From: an uncultured bacterium
GTDB lineage: Bacteria > Verrucomicrobiota > Kiritimatiellia > CAIVKH01
NCBI GenBank assembly: GCA_937958885.1
Contig: CALGMT010000022.1
Coordinates: forward strand, 1-46,983
Length of the DNA stretch: 46,983 nt
Reading direction: 5' to 3'
The notes under the pieces were generated by a model. It was not told the origin of the DNA. It did no database searches and was given only the letters and a program-made list of their open reading frames with translations. How positions within the stretch are numbered: position 1 is the stretch's first letter; the number at the start of each line of letters is the position of its first letter. Position numbers and translations under genes: made by a program. Below, piece by piece: positions 12,508 to 19,965 of the stretch.

Positions 12508-12556
12508 CAATACCCCATCCCCCGCCCCTGTTCAACCCCAAAGGCGAACCACAGGA

Positions 12557-13465
12557 TCAGGGTTTTCCTTCGAGGCGAAGATGGTCGATCCGAATTTCCG
12601 CGCCTTGCGCGGGCGCGTCGAAAAAGAATCCGAGCCGCGCGATCGACCCGCGGTCGAGCGCGCGGCCGGACGGCGCGCGCAGCAGCGCATCCAGCTCCAA
12701 CCGCAGTTCATTCCACCCCGACCGCAACGCCAGCACCTCCTGCGCGCGGTCGCGATAGACGGGCTGCTCCTCGCGATCGTCCACGCGCACCCATACGATC
12801 GGCGGATTCGCATCCTCAACATGGATGTTCACGCATAGATGCGTGAACGCCGTCCAGTCGCCGGCCAGCTCCGACAGGAAAACGCCGGGATATTCGACAT
12901 CGCCGCGCGCGACGCGCATGCGAAGCGCATCGCGACCGGCCAGTCCGCCGCGCGGGATCCGATTCACCCGCACGCCGCGCGCGGTCCAGCGCCCGAGCTG
13001 TCGCTGCGTGCTGAAATCGGCGAGGACGGGAAACGCGGCGCGCGCATCGCGCCGATCCAAAATCACGCCCGCGGCAGGAGCCCATGCTATCAGCGCGCAC
13101 ACCAACGTCCATGCGACCGCCATTCGATGCGCGCGCTGTTCGCACGCGCGCCCCCACAGCAAGCCAACGGAACCGCCGAGTGCGGAAAACAGCGCGTCCC
13201 GCCAGCTCGGATCGCGGCCTGTCGCGACTTGAGCGAGCTCCACACCCGCCGCAAGAGCGGCGAGCAACGCCAGGCCCGACGCGAAGCGCGGACGCACGCG
13301 CCACAGCGCGTAGCCGAACACCGCGAATACGGGAATGTGCACGGCATCTTCGAACGCCTTGAGCAGACGATCCGCCACGCCGAACGGCATTGGCGCGACG
13401 AGGGCCGCGGCGGACAAGGCAACCGCGATCGGCAAGAGGATTCGGCGTTTGCGATCGAGGGGCAT
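12557..13465 (-). CDS. VanZ-like membrane protein with C-terminal beta-sandwich-like domain
   Basis: 302 residues. The N-terminal ~135 residues resemble VanZ family proteins: a signal-anchor-like helix (~8-28), then AFEDAVHIPVFAVFGYALW, a Leu/Ala-rich helix (~62-82) and the family-typical SWRDALFSALGGSVGLLWG. A fourth helix (~117-137) follows. The C-terminal ~160 residues are soluble and beta-rich (VLADFSTQRQLGRWTARGVRVNRI, WNELRLELDALL, IRIDHLRL), resembling a carbohydrate-binding or CIA30-like sandwich. It would probably lie outside the membrane. VanZ members relate to glycopeptide resistance, but the biochemical role is unclear. No ribosome site is seen; the leader is a pyrimidine tract. 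Confidence 0.7.
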   Translation of the reverse strand: MPLDRKRRILLPIAVALSAAALVAPMPFGVADRLLKAFEDAVHIPVFAVFGYALWRVRPRFASGLALLAALAAGVELAQVATGRDPSWRDALFSALGGSVGLLWGRACEQRAHRMAVAWTLVCALIAWAPAAGVILDRRDARAAFPVLADFSTQRQLGRWTARGVRVNRIPRGGLAGRDALRMRVARGDVEYPGVFLSELAGDWTAFTHLCVNIHVEDANPPIVWVRVDDREEQPVYRDRAQEVLALRSGWNELRLELDALLRAPSGRALDRGSIARLGFFFDAPAQGAEIRIDHLRLEGKP

Positions 13466-13477
13466 GAGGAGTAAGGG

Positions 13478-13578
13478 GATTTGGAGGGGGAGTGGGAGGG
13501 GGATGGGGAGAGGGAGATGGAGATGGAGAGGGAGAGGGAGAGGGATTGCGATTCAGATATTGAGGCCGAGGCCGATTT
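13478..13578. repeat. Purine-rich hexamer-like low-complexity tract
   Basis: Short repeats of the GGAGAG/GGAGAT type run for about 80 bp on the plus strand, so the VanZ-like gene's leader on the minus strand is almost pure C/T. The tract ends in GAGGCCGAGGCCGATTT. GAGGCCGATT recurs in the low-complexity tract at 18079-18143. It lies between argS (stop at 13599) and the VanZ-like start. Confidence 0.75.
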
Positions 13579-13598
13579 AGTGGGAGGTGGAGTTCGTG

Positions 13599-15320
13599 CT
13601 AGATGCGTTCGGGGGTTTCGATGCCGAGAAGTGCGAGTCCCTGGCGCAAAACGCGGGCGGTCAGATCGCACAGGCGCACGCGGCTCTCGCGCACGTCGTC
13701 CTCCGCCTTCAGGAACGGCACGGTCTGGTAAAACGTGCTGTAGATTTGCGCGAGATCGAACAGATATTCGCACAGCATGTTCGGCTTGTAGGCGTGCGCC
13801 GCGCGATCGACGACGCCGGGGAAACGGACGAGACGGCGCGCGAGCCGCTTTTCAACCGGCTCGGTCAGCACGATCGGCGCATCGCGAAAATCGCGGCCGG
13901 GAAACTGCTCCGCATATTTGTCGCGCACGCTCGCGATCCGCGCGTGGGCATACTGCAAATACGGGGCGGAATTGCCGTCGAGCGCGAGCGCCTTGTCCCA
14001 CGTGAAGGTGACGAGGCTCTGCGGGTTCTGGCTCAGGTCCGCATATTTCACCGCGCCGATGCCGACCGCGCGCGCGACTTCGCGCTGCTGCGCATCGTCC
14101 ATGCCGGGGCTGCTCTCTTTCACGATGGCGAGCGCGCGCGCCTCGGCCTCGTCGAGCAGGCGTTCCAACTTGATCACGTTGCCCTGGCGCGTGGAAAACG
14201 TGCCTTCCGGAAGACGCATCAGCCCGAACCACACATGTACGAGCCGCGTCGAGATGCCCATCCGCCGCGCGACGGCAAAAAATTGTTTGAAGTGCAGTTG
14301 CTGCCGCTCGTCGGTCACATAGATCACAGCGTCCGGCGCGAATTCTTCCGCGCGGCTGATGACCGTCGCCAAATCGGTGGTGGTGTAGTTGAAGCCGCCG
14401 TCGCTTTTGCGAACAATGCAGAGCGGCAGGTTTTCCTCGTCGAGTTTCACGACAAGCGCGCCTTCGCTTTCCTCGGCGAGGCCGAGCGCGCGCAGCCGCT
14501 CGATCACGCCGGGCAGTTGCGCGTTGTAGAAACTCTCGCCGCGATGCAGGTCGAATCGTACGTCAAGTCGGCGGTAAATTTTTTCGAACTCGCCGAGGCT
14601 CAATTCGACAAAGCGGCGCCACAGCGCGAGATTCTCCGCATCGCCCTGCTGCAGCTTCACCAGCTCGGCGCGTGCCTCGTTCAACCAGGCCTCGTCTTCC
14701 TTCGAACGCTCGTAGCTTTTCACATACAGGCGCTCGAGTTCCGCGATCGGGTCGGCGGCCAGCGCATCTGCGTCGAGAAAACGGCGATAGCCGAGAATCA
14801 GAATGCCGAACTGTGTGCCCCAGTCGCCGAGGTGGTTGTCCGCGATCACGCGATAGCCGAGATAGCGATGCAGCCGATCGAGCGCATTGCCGATCACGGT
14901 GGAGCGGATGTGGCCGATGTGCATCGGCTTCGCGATGTTCGGGCTCGAATAGTCGAGGATCACCGTGCGGCCCTCGCCGGGCGTCGGCACGCCGATGCGG
15001 GGATCGGCCTGCATCGCTTCGAGCCGCCGCGCGAGCGCGGCATCGTCGAGATGAAAATTGATGAAGCCGGGACCGGCAATTTCTGCGCGCGCCACACCGT
15101 CCGGCAGCGCGCCATCCGCCAGCAATCGCTGCGCGACTTCGCGAGGCGGCAGTCGGACCCTCTTCGCGACCGCCATCGCTGCGTTGCACTGGTAGTCGCC
15201 GAACTGTTCATCCGCCGTGGGGACCACGTCCAGCTTCACTCCATCGAAATCGCCCTCTGGGAGGACCGCGCGGAACCGCTGCCGCGCCCAGTCGGACAAG
15301 GAATGCTCTAATATGTTCAT
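13599..15320 (-). CDS. argS: Arginyl-tRNA synthetase
   Basis: 573 residues from ATG 15320 (NILEHSLSDWARQRF); the upstream in-frame extension is not conserved. It has the class I synthetase HIGH signature in SSPNIAKPMHIGHIRSTVIG (His134-Ile-Gly-His137) after the ArgS-specific N-terminal Add-1 domain (~1-115, with DYQCNAAM and GFINFHL). The KMSK region is replaced by STRQGNVIKL, as in many ArgS. The anticodon-binding alpha-bundle at the C-terminus ends RVLRQGLALLGIETPERI. It charges tRNA-Arg. No strong Shine-Dalgarno precedes the ATG. Confidence 0.97.
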   Translation of the reverse strand: MNILEHSLSDWARQRFRAVLPEGDFDGVKLDVVPTADEQFGDYQCNAAMAVAKRVRLPPREVAQRLLADGALPDGVARAEIAGPGFINFHLDDAALARRLEAMQADPRIGVPTPGEGRTVILDYSSPNIAKPMHIGHIRSTVIGNALDRLHRYLGYRVIADNHLGDWGTQFGILILGYRRFLDADALAADPIAELERLYVKSYERSKEDEAWLNEARAELVKLQQGDAENLALWRRFVELSLGEFEKIYRRLDVRFDLHRGESFYNAQLPGVIERLRALGLAEESEGALVVKLDEENLPLCIVRKSDGGFNYTTTDLATVISRAEEFAPDAVIYVTDERQQLHFKQFFAVARRMGISTRLVHVWFGLMRLPEGTFSTRQGNVIKLERLLDEAEARALAIVKESSPGMDDAQQREVARAVGIGAVKYADLSQNPQSLVTFTWDKALALDGNSAPYLQYAHARIASVRDKYAEQFPGRDFRDAPIVLTEPVEKRLARRLVRFPGVVDRAAHAYKPNMLCEYLFDLAQIYSTFYQTVPFLKAEDDVRESRVRLCDLTARVLRQGLALLGIETPERI

Positions 15321-15443
15321 GATAAACTTGTTACATCTGGCTCTCGGGGGTGTTCGCCCCAAATCCAGACTAAACTCCGCTCTTGTGCGGGATAGTGGGG
15401 ACCGCAGGCGGGCTAGGCAAAGAAAAAACTAACGTTAAAGCGA

Positions 15444-15471
15444 TTGCATTCGAGTGGCGGATTCCTATATT
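15444..15471 (+). promoter_or_regulatory. Sigma70-like promoter for the DUF2934 gene
   Basis: TTGCAT (15444-15449), 16-nt spacer, TATATT (15466-15471). The predicted transcript start is about 45 nt upstream of the ATG at 15523, and a strong AGGAGGG ribosome site precedes that ATG. Confidence 0.55.
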
Positions 15472-15522
15472 CACGCCTTTATTAACTCGAAGCCATGAAC
15501 CGCAAAACAGGAGGGATTTCCC

Positions 15523-15969
15523 ATGGCTGAAACGAAAAAGACAACGACTCGTACGAAGAAGGCCGCTGCGCCGAAGACTTCGAAGGTACCGTCCGCCAAG
15601 GCTGTGGCTGCTGCCGCGGCTGCCGCTGAAACGAAGGGCCAGCCTGCGCCGGCCGCCGTCAAGTCGGCGGTGACGCCGCCTGCGAAACCGGCCGCCCCGG
15701 CCGCCCCCGCGGCGCCGAAGATCGAGGCGACTGCGGCTGCGCCGAAGCCTGCTGCTCCGGCTGCGCCGGCTGCACCGGCGAAACCCGCGGCGCCGCCCGC
15801 GCCGAAGCCGGTGACGATCAGCAAGGAAGAGCGGATGAAGATGATCGAACAAGCCGCTTATTTCCGCGCTGAGAAGCACGGCTTCCAGGGCGATTCTTCG
15901 GCCCACTGGGCCGCCGCAGAGGCCGAGATCGACGCCGATCTCAAGCGCCGCGGCGTAAAAGTCGTTTAA
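15523..15969 (+). CDS. DUF2934 protein with Ala/Pro/Lys-rich histone-H1-like N-terminus
   Basis: 148 residues in two parts. Residues 1-~100 are low-complexity Lys/Thr then Ala/Pro ([27 protein letters not shown]), like the tails of bacterial H1-type nucleoid proteins. Residues ~104-143 match DUF2934 (ERMKMIEQAAYFRAEKHGF, SSAHWAAAEAEID), a short helical module of unknown function. The gene has a plausible promoter and an AGGAGGG ribosome site 7 nt before ATG, suggesting strong expression. A basic disordered tail suggests nucleic-acid binding, but this is inference. It is monocistronic and convergent with the DUF2752 gene. Confidence 0.88.
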   Translation: MAETKKTTTRTKKAAAPKTSKVPSAKAVAAAAAAAETKGQPAPAAVKSAVTPPAKPAAPAAPAAPKIEATAAAPKPAAPAAPAAPAKPAAPPAPKPVTISKEERMKMIEQAAYFRAEKHGFQGDSSAHWAAAEAEIDADLKRRGVKVV

Positions 15970-15971
15970 AT

Positions 15972-16033
15972 GGAGGGGGAGCATTCCCCCCTTCATTTCC
16001 TTCGGAATCGGTGTCGATATCGGTATCGACACC
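15972..16033. terminator. Tandem hairpins between convergent genes
   Basis: The first stem is GGGGGA/TCCCCC (15975-15990) just after the DUF2934 stop. The second is a perfect 10-bp stem GGTGTCGATA/TATCGACACC with loop TCGG (16010-16033), followed on the plus strand by CCTCTTTTA. The pair lies between convergent stops at 15969 and 16040 and could terminate both transcripts. Confidence 0.65.
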
Positions 16034-16039
16034 CCTCTT

Positions 16040-16429
16040 TTACAACGCGCCCGCGAGCACGCGGTAGAGCCAGTTCGCCGCGAGCACTATCGCGCACGCG
16101 ATCCAGAATTGCACAGGAATCGCCGACGTGCGCGGCGCGGGAGCGTTTCGCGCAACATTGATTGCGCCGATTCCGAATGCCGCCCATGCAGCGGCGTACA
16201 GCAGCGCGCCGACCGGCGACTGGCGGAAGGCGTTCGCCCACATCCCATGTCCTGCCGCGAGAAACGCGCGCGTCATGCCGCAGAACGGGCACGGCCAGCC
16301 GGTCATAGAATAGAACGCGCACGGCAGCGGGAGCGCGCCTCGCGCATCAATCGGAATGAGCGCGCCCGCGAGGCCGGCGCACAAGCCGCCCAGCGCCACA
16401 GCGGCCCACACCATGCGCCCTTCGCTCAC
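16040..16429 (-). CDS. DUF2752 small membrane protein
   Basis: 129 residues from GTG 16429, which overlaps the upstream TGA (GTGA) and so is likely translationally coupled. ATG at 16414 is an alternative. The signature FYSMTGWPCPFCGMTRAFLAAGHG...AFRQSPVGALLY is the DUF2752 core, with two Cys in a CPFC pair before a Thr-Arg. Three hydrophobic segments are seen: ~7-24, a second from the QSPVG region, and a third near the C-terminus. The function is unknown, although the CPxCGxTR motif is strongly conserved in the family. It is paired with the membrane protein upstream. Confidence 0.82.
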   Translation of the reverse strand: MSEGRMVWAAVALGGLCAGLAGALIPIDARGALPLPCAFYSMTGWPCPFCGMTRAFLAAGHGMWANAFRQSPVGALLYAAAWAAFGIGAINVARNAPAPRTSAIPVQFWIACAIVLAANWLYRVLAGAL

Positions 16430-17031
16430 ATCTGCGGCGCGGAGGCGGGATGCAGATCGCGATACACCACCGCGATTGTGCAGAAGTACATCGGCAGCGT
16501 GACGACGATGCCGATGAAGCACGCGATCACGCCGAGCGAGCTGACAACGTTCGCGACAATATTCACGCCGAGAAAAATCCAGAAATTTTGTTTCACCGTG
16601 TCGACGCTCTGCTGAATCGCGGCGACGACCTCCATTTGCCGATCCACGATGTAGAAGATCGTGAACATCACCGCGGTGGAAAGCGCCATGGAGAAGAGGA
16701 TCGACAGCAGGAATCCGAGGATCGGGATAAGGCCCAGAATAAACTGACCGACGAACGACACCACAACGAGCAGGATCACGAAGACCAGCGAGGGGATAAA
16801 AAACGAGAAGCCTTTGAACAAATCGCCGATTTCGGGTTTCGGCGTCCGCTTGTCGATCAAGCCGAGTGTCAGCAGCACAATGCCTGCCAGCATGGGACCG
16901 GCGAGTATGCCGACCGAGAGGACCGAAATGATGGCGGCCAGCAGGGTGGCAATCAGCAAGGTGCTGATGTTTTCTTTATACAGATTATAGCCCTTGCGCA
17001 GCGCTTCTCCGATATCGACGTTCGGTTGCAT
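16426..17031 (-). CDS. Integral membrane protein, DUF4013/YciC-like
   Basis: 201 residues from ATG 17031, chosen because GGAGG lies 8 nt upstream. An upstream ATG at 17046 would overlap that ribosome site. The cytoplasmic N-terminus VDIGEALRKGYNLYKENISTLL leads into five to six hydrophobic segments (roughly 22-50, 73-100, 103-125, 150-190) rich in Ile/Val/Leu/Gly. An amphipathic stretch VDRQMEVVAAIQQSVDTVKQNFW precedes the last pair. This resembles DUF4013 or YciC-type proteins of unknown function. It is translationally coupled to the DUF2752 gene. An AT-rich TAACGTTA lies ~25 bp upstream of the ribosome site. Confidence 0.75.
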   Translation of the reverse strand: MQPNVDIGEALRKGYNLYKENISTLLIATLLAAIISVLSVGILAGPMLAGIVLLTLGLIDKRTPKPEIGDLFKGFSFFIPSLVFVILLVVVSFVGQFILGLIPILGFLLSILFSMALSTAVMFTIFYIVDRQMEVVAAIQQSVDTVKQNFWIFLGVNIVANVVSSLGVIACFIGIVVTLPMYFCTIAVVYRDLHPASAPQM

Positions 17032-17153
17032 TCGATTTTCCTCCAAAAGCTAATTAACGTTATCAGCCCATTCTCCGCGACACAAGTAGCGAGCGTCCGT
17101 CCCATTAACATATCGAAATTGCCACGAAGCGGCACATCTGGACCTTTGGTCGG

Positions 17154-17276
17154 TAGGGCGCGGCGTCCACGACGCGCCGTATCCTCTTCACGGCGGGTCC
17201 GAAGGCCCCGCCCAATTTTTCCCGCGATCACCGCCCGCGCCCACAGCATCCCCCTCTCCCGCCCCGCGGAAGAGGG
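17154..17276. repeat. Composite GC-rich repeats, copy 2 of two families
   Basis: GGGCGCGGCGTCC...GACGCGCCG (17156-17179) leads to GGCGGGTCCGAAGGCCCCGCC (17192-17212). The CCCTCTCCCGC hairpin (17252-17276, one mismatched pair) then follows, trailed by CCTGGGCGAGGG. Both families also occur in the guaA-guaB gap, in the opposite order. Apart from these, 17047-17295 holds the leader of the downstream membrane protein and nothing else recognisable. Confidence 0.7.
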
Positions 17277-17295
17277 CCTGGGCGAGGGTTTCGAA

Positions 17296-17910
17296 TCATA
17301 CCCCGCCCGAACGTCGAATGGCGTCCATTGCCAGACGCACCGCGCGCGGCGGGATGTTGTGATCGTCCAGCAACGCTTCATGCAGCGCCGACCCTCGAAC
17401 GACGTAGTCGCGCGTGGAAGCGGGAAGCCGACGAATGTCAAACCCCGCCTGCCGCACACGCTCAGGCCCCGCGTTGTAGCAGGCTAACAAAAGCGATCGC
17501 TCGTCAGACTTCCACTGTGCGCGATGCCGAAGCAGAAACGCCTGAAGCTCGGTCAGATAAACAGCGCCGACGCGGCGATTCAATTCGGGGTCGAACGCGC
17601 GGGAAAAAGGGACGCGCTCGCCAAAATGCCGTTGGGTCACCTCGCGCCACGTGCGCTCCATGATTTGCATCAGGCCTCGCTCGCCTTTCGAACCGATCAT
17701 CCGCGGGTTGCCCGCGGACTCGATTTGAATGATCGACTCAATGAGCAAATCGCCGATCAATCGCTGATCCAAGGCCTGGAGCGGAATCGCCGGACGATTT
17801 ACCGATGCTATCGCAAGCGGCATCGGGAACGGGTCCGCCCCCACACGCGCAACACTCATCGCCAACGCGATCGCGCCAACAGCCAATCCAAGTCTGATGC
17901 CCTTTTTCAT
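17296..17910 (-). CDS. Secreted lytic murein transglycosylase (SLT domain)
   Basis: 204 residues from ATG 17910 (ribosome site GGGAGAAG); an in-frame extension to 17970 lacks support. Residues 1-25 form a signal peptide (MKKGIRLGLAVGAIALAMSVARVGA). The SLT/goose-lysozyme-like motifs are in order: catalytic Glu64 in IIQIESAGNPRMIGSKGERGLMQIM, then LNRRVGAVYL, and LLACYNAGPERV. The enzyme cleaves the MurNAc-GlcNAc bond of peptidoglycan to anhydro-MurNAc in the periplasm. It is single-domain, without LysM or other repeats. Confidence 0.93.
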   Translation of the reverse strand: MKKGIRLGLAVGAIALAMSVARVGADPFPMPLAIASVNRPAIPLQALDQRLIGDLLIESIIQIESAGNPRMIGSKGERGLMQIMERTWREVTQRHFGERVPFSRAFDPELNRRVGAVYLTELQAFLLRHRAQWKSDERSLLLACYNAGPERVRQAGFDIRRLPASTRDYVVRGSALHEALLDDHNIPPRAVRLAMDAIRRSGGV

Positions 17911-18039
17911 GAAGGCTTCTCCCTGACACCCTAGTTTCTTCATGCCGGCCTGATCCCAAGCCGGTCCCAATCAAGACGCACGAGACTACCAGCTAAATCG
18001 TTTAAGTCAAGTCATGGAGATGATAATTTTTTGTGTGGG

Positions 18040-18145
18040 AATTGGGGCGAATGGGGGAGACAGGTTGGGCGATGGAGCGTCGAGGCCGATTGCGAGGCTT
18101 AGTTCGGGGCCGAGTTCGAGGCCAATTGCGAGGCCGATTTTGTTG
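18040..18145. repeat. Degenerate GAGGCCGATT hexamer-like tract
   Basis: Imperfect 10-18 bp units related to CGAGGCCGATTGCGAGGC recur between 18079 and 18143, after a G-rich stretch (18040-18070). The same GAGGCCGATT word ends the tract at 13478-13578. It lies between the esterase 3' end (18171) and the transglycosylase start. No coding or terminator signal was seen in 17911-18170 beyond this. Confidence 0.65.
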
Positions 18146-18170
18146 CGGGTGGATGAAGAAAAGATAGGGG

Positions 18171-19868
18171 CTATTGGGCGAGAGCGGCGGAGCGTAGGTG
18201 TAACACGTTTTCGCCCATTGAGATATTTGTTATCGACCAGTTCTGATCGGACCACGGGAGAGCGTGAGTGGCGGAAGTTTGGATGGGGTTCCATGCCGCC
18301 GTCACGGGACTGGTAGTGGTTTCCAACCGATACTGAAATCCGCCGAGCGCGCGGTGAGTCAACCCGGTCGGGGTGCTCGCCGTCCACTCAACGCGGGGAG
18401 GGTACTCCTGCTGCGCGAGAAGGTTCGGCTCGTCCCACAGGTTCAGCAGAAACTGCAGCGCGCGCGGTGTACGATCTTTCCATGCGGCTTCGTTATGCGC
18501 GTGGCCGCATCCGATGACGGTGAGCAGATCGTCAAATTCCGCGTAGCCGTCCGCCATCAGATACCCGCGCACCTGCCACAGCGGGTTCCACAATGAAAGG
18601 AAAGGCTCGGCCGTTCCGCCGTCGAGGTAAATGCGCGCTCCTTTGGTTTCGTTGGAAGCAATCCAGCCGACAAAGTTCGATGCCGTCCAAAACGACGGCG
18701 ACAGGACCCCTGCCTTCCCGAATACATTCGTTCGGAAGGCGAGCCAGCTCGAAATCAATCCACCCATAGACGACCCCATCGTCAGGGTATTCGGCCGGTC
18801 GTTCAGCGTTCGATACGCGGTGTCGATCGCCGGCCGCACGTTGTGAATTAGATAATTCGCATACGCATCGCCGATACCCGGATTCCCCAAAACGAAATCG
18901 CCGGGCGGGCAATATTCCGACAGCCGGTTATCGGTGTTGTTCACGCCCAGCACAATCGCCTCGCGCATGCGTCCCTGGCTGATCTCGCGCGTGAGGCTTG
19001 CATCCGCGCTCCAACTCCCAAAGGCCCCTCCCGGATCAAACACATTCTGCCCATCGTGCATGTAGAGGACGGGATAGCGCCTCCAGGCGTTGTTCGTGTA
19101 TCCCCGCGGCAGATAGATGCGCACGTTCCGGCTTGAGATGCCGGAATAAGACGACGCGACAAATTGAGTGAGAATGATGGGCGGGGACGGCGCGGGCGGC
19201 GGGAAATAGTTATACACCTGCCCGTCCTGCAGGAAAAACACATCGAGCGGCGTGTAATAGTCCCCTGCCCCATACCCCGGATACGGCGCGTTGTCCCAGT
19301 ATTGCGTCCCGCCGAGATATCCATAACAGACAAACTGGACCGGCAGACCGGCAGCGCCAAAACCTGCGGCGCGATGGAGATATTCGCCCGGAAACCGCCC
19401 CTCGCCGATCCGATCCATCGGCGCATCGAAGAAATTCGTGCCGTCCATCGAAAACAGCACCGTGGCGCTCGTCCACGACGAATGGTAGAGCAGCGTCTTG
19501 CCCGCATACGGCGCCGCCGGCGGGGCGGCGATCATCGACGTCGTGTTCGGCACGCCGGGCCAGAGCACGTTCGTGTTCACGCAGTGCTGCGTATTGGTGT
19601 CGCGGCGGCGGATGTACTGCACCTCGACCGTTGCCCCCGCGCGGAGCGCGGCGCGGCCGGTCCAGACATTGCCCGGCGTCCACACGAGCCGGACCGCCCC
19701 CGTCGGCTGCCACATCCCGAGTTCCGGCTGATTGCCGACGACATAGAGGCTGTACCCCAGACCGGTATTGGTGACGGCGGAAAATGAGCGCACTTCCCGC
19801 CACGCCGGTTCCACACCCCACGCGGTCCCGACCGCGAGCGCCGCGAAAACAAATTTTTTACAGAGCAT
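18171..19868 (-). CDS. Secreted esterase (enterochelin-esterase/esterase D type) with CBM20-like domain
   Basis: 565 residues. The start ATG lies inside a 17-bp intergenic repeat, so the signal peptide begins MLCKKF (MLCKKFVFAALAVGTAWG). Residues ~25-115 resemble CBM20 starch-binding modules (YSLYVVGNQPELGMW, RLVWTPGNVWTG, VEVQYIRRRD). Residues ~120-220 form a second, weaker beta domain. Residues ~235-505 are an alpha/beta hydrolase of the Esterase_phd/Fes group: VLYMHDGQNVFD, nucleophile Ser367 in TMGSSMGGL, likely His in GCGHAHNEAAW. The C-terminal ~60 residues resemble a sandwich tail with ALGGFQYRLETT. It probably removes acyl groups from an extracellular glycan. No Shine-Dalgarno is visible. 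Confidence 0.85.
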   Translation of the reverse strand: MLCKKFVFAALAVGTAWGVEPAWREVRSFSAVTNTGLGYSLYVVGNQPELGMWQPTGAVRLVWTPGNVWTGRAALRAGATVEVQYIRRRDTNTQHCVNTNVLWPGVPNTTSMIAAPPAAPYAGKTLLYHSSWTSATVLFSMDGTNFFDAPMDRIGEGRFPGEYLHRAAGFGAAGLPVQFVCYGYLGGTQYWDNAPYPGYGAGDYYTPLDVFFLQDGQVYNYFPPPAPSPPIILTQFVASSYSGISSRNVRIYLPRGYTNNAWRRYPVLYMHDGQNVFDPGGAFGSWSADASLTREISQGRMREAIVLGVNNTDNRLSEYCPPGDFVLGNPGIGDAYANYLIHNVRPAIDTAYRTLNDRPNTLTMGSSMGGLISSWLAFRTNVFGKAGVLSPSFWTASNFVGWIASNETKGARIYLDGGTAEPFLSLWNPLWQVRGYLMADGYAEFDDLLTVIGCGHAHNEAAWKDRTPRALQFLLNLWDEPNLLAQQEYPPRVEWTASTPTGLTHRALGGFQYRLETTTSPVTAAWNPIQTSATHALPWSDQNWSITNISMGENVLHLRSAALAQ

Positions 19869-19903
19869 GGAAGTTTTAAAAAAAGTTTTTACAGAGCATG
19901 GAA
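19856..19903 (-). repeat. TTCCATGCTCTGTAAAA repeat cluster, 2 copies
   Basis: Reading on the minus strand, copies lie at 19903-19887 and 19872-19856, exactly 31 bp apart. The 14-nt spacer is ACTTTTTTTAAAAC. The second copy carries the esterase ATG. The first copy is flanked by AAAAAG and ACTTTTT, which can pair as an AT-rich stem. Confidence 0.9.
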
Positions 19904-19965
19904 CTTTTTACCCGCCCAGCAACGAGCGAAACATACCCCGTTTCGGGCGTTTTGTCCCGTCCTTT

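Noticed and set aside
13481-14005. Plus-strand frame beginning with Glu/Arg repeats
   Set aside because: The start is the purine-rich repeat and the rest is antisense to argS; there is no independent support.
17032-17046. Upstream ATG of the DUF4013-like membrane protein
   Set aside because: That ATG overlaps the GGAGG ribosome site that fits the ATG at 17031.
17053-17066. Fourth LacI operator (AATTAACGTTATC) upstream of the DUF4013-like gene
   Set aside because: It resembles the central part only, lacks the ATAT ends, and precedes unrelated genes. Recorded only as an AT-rich leader element.
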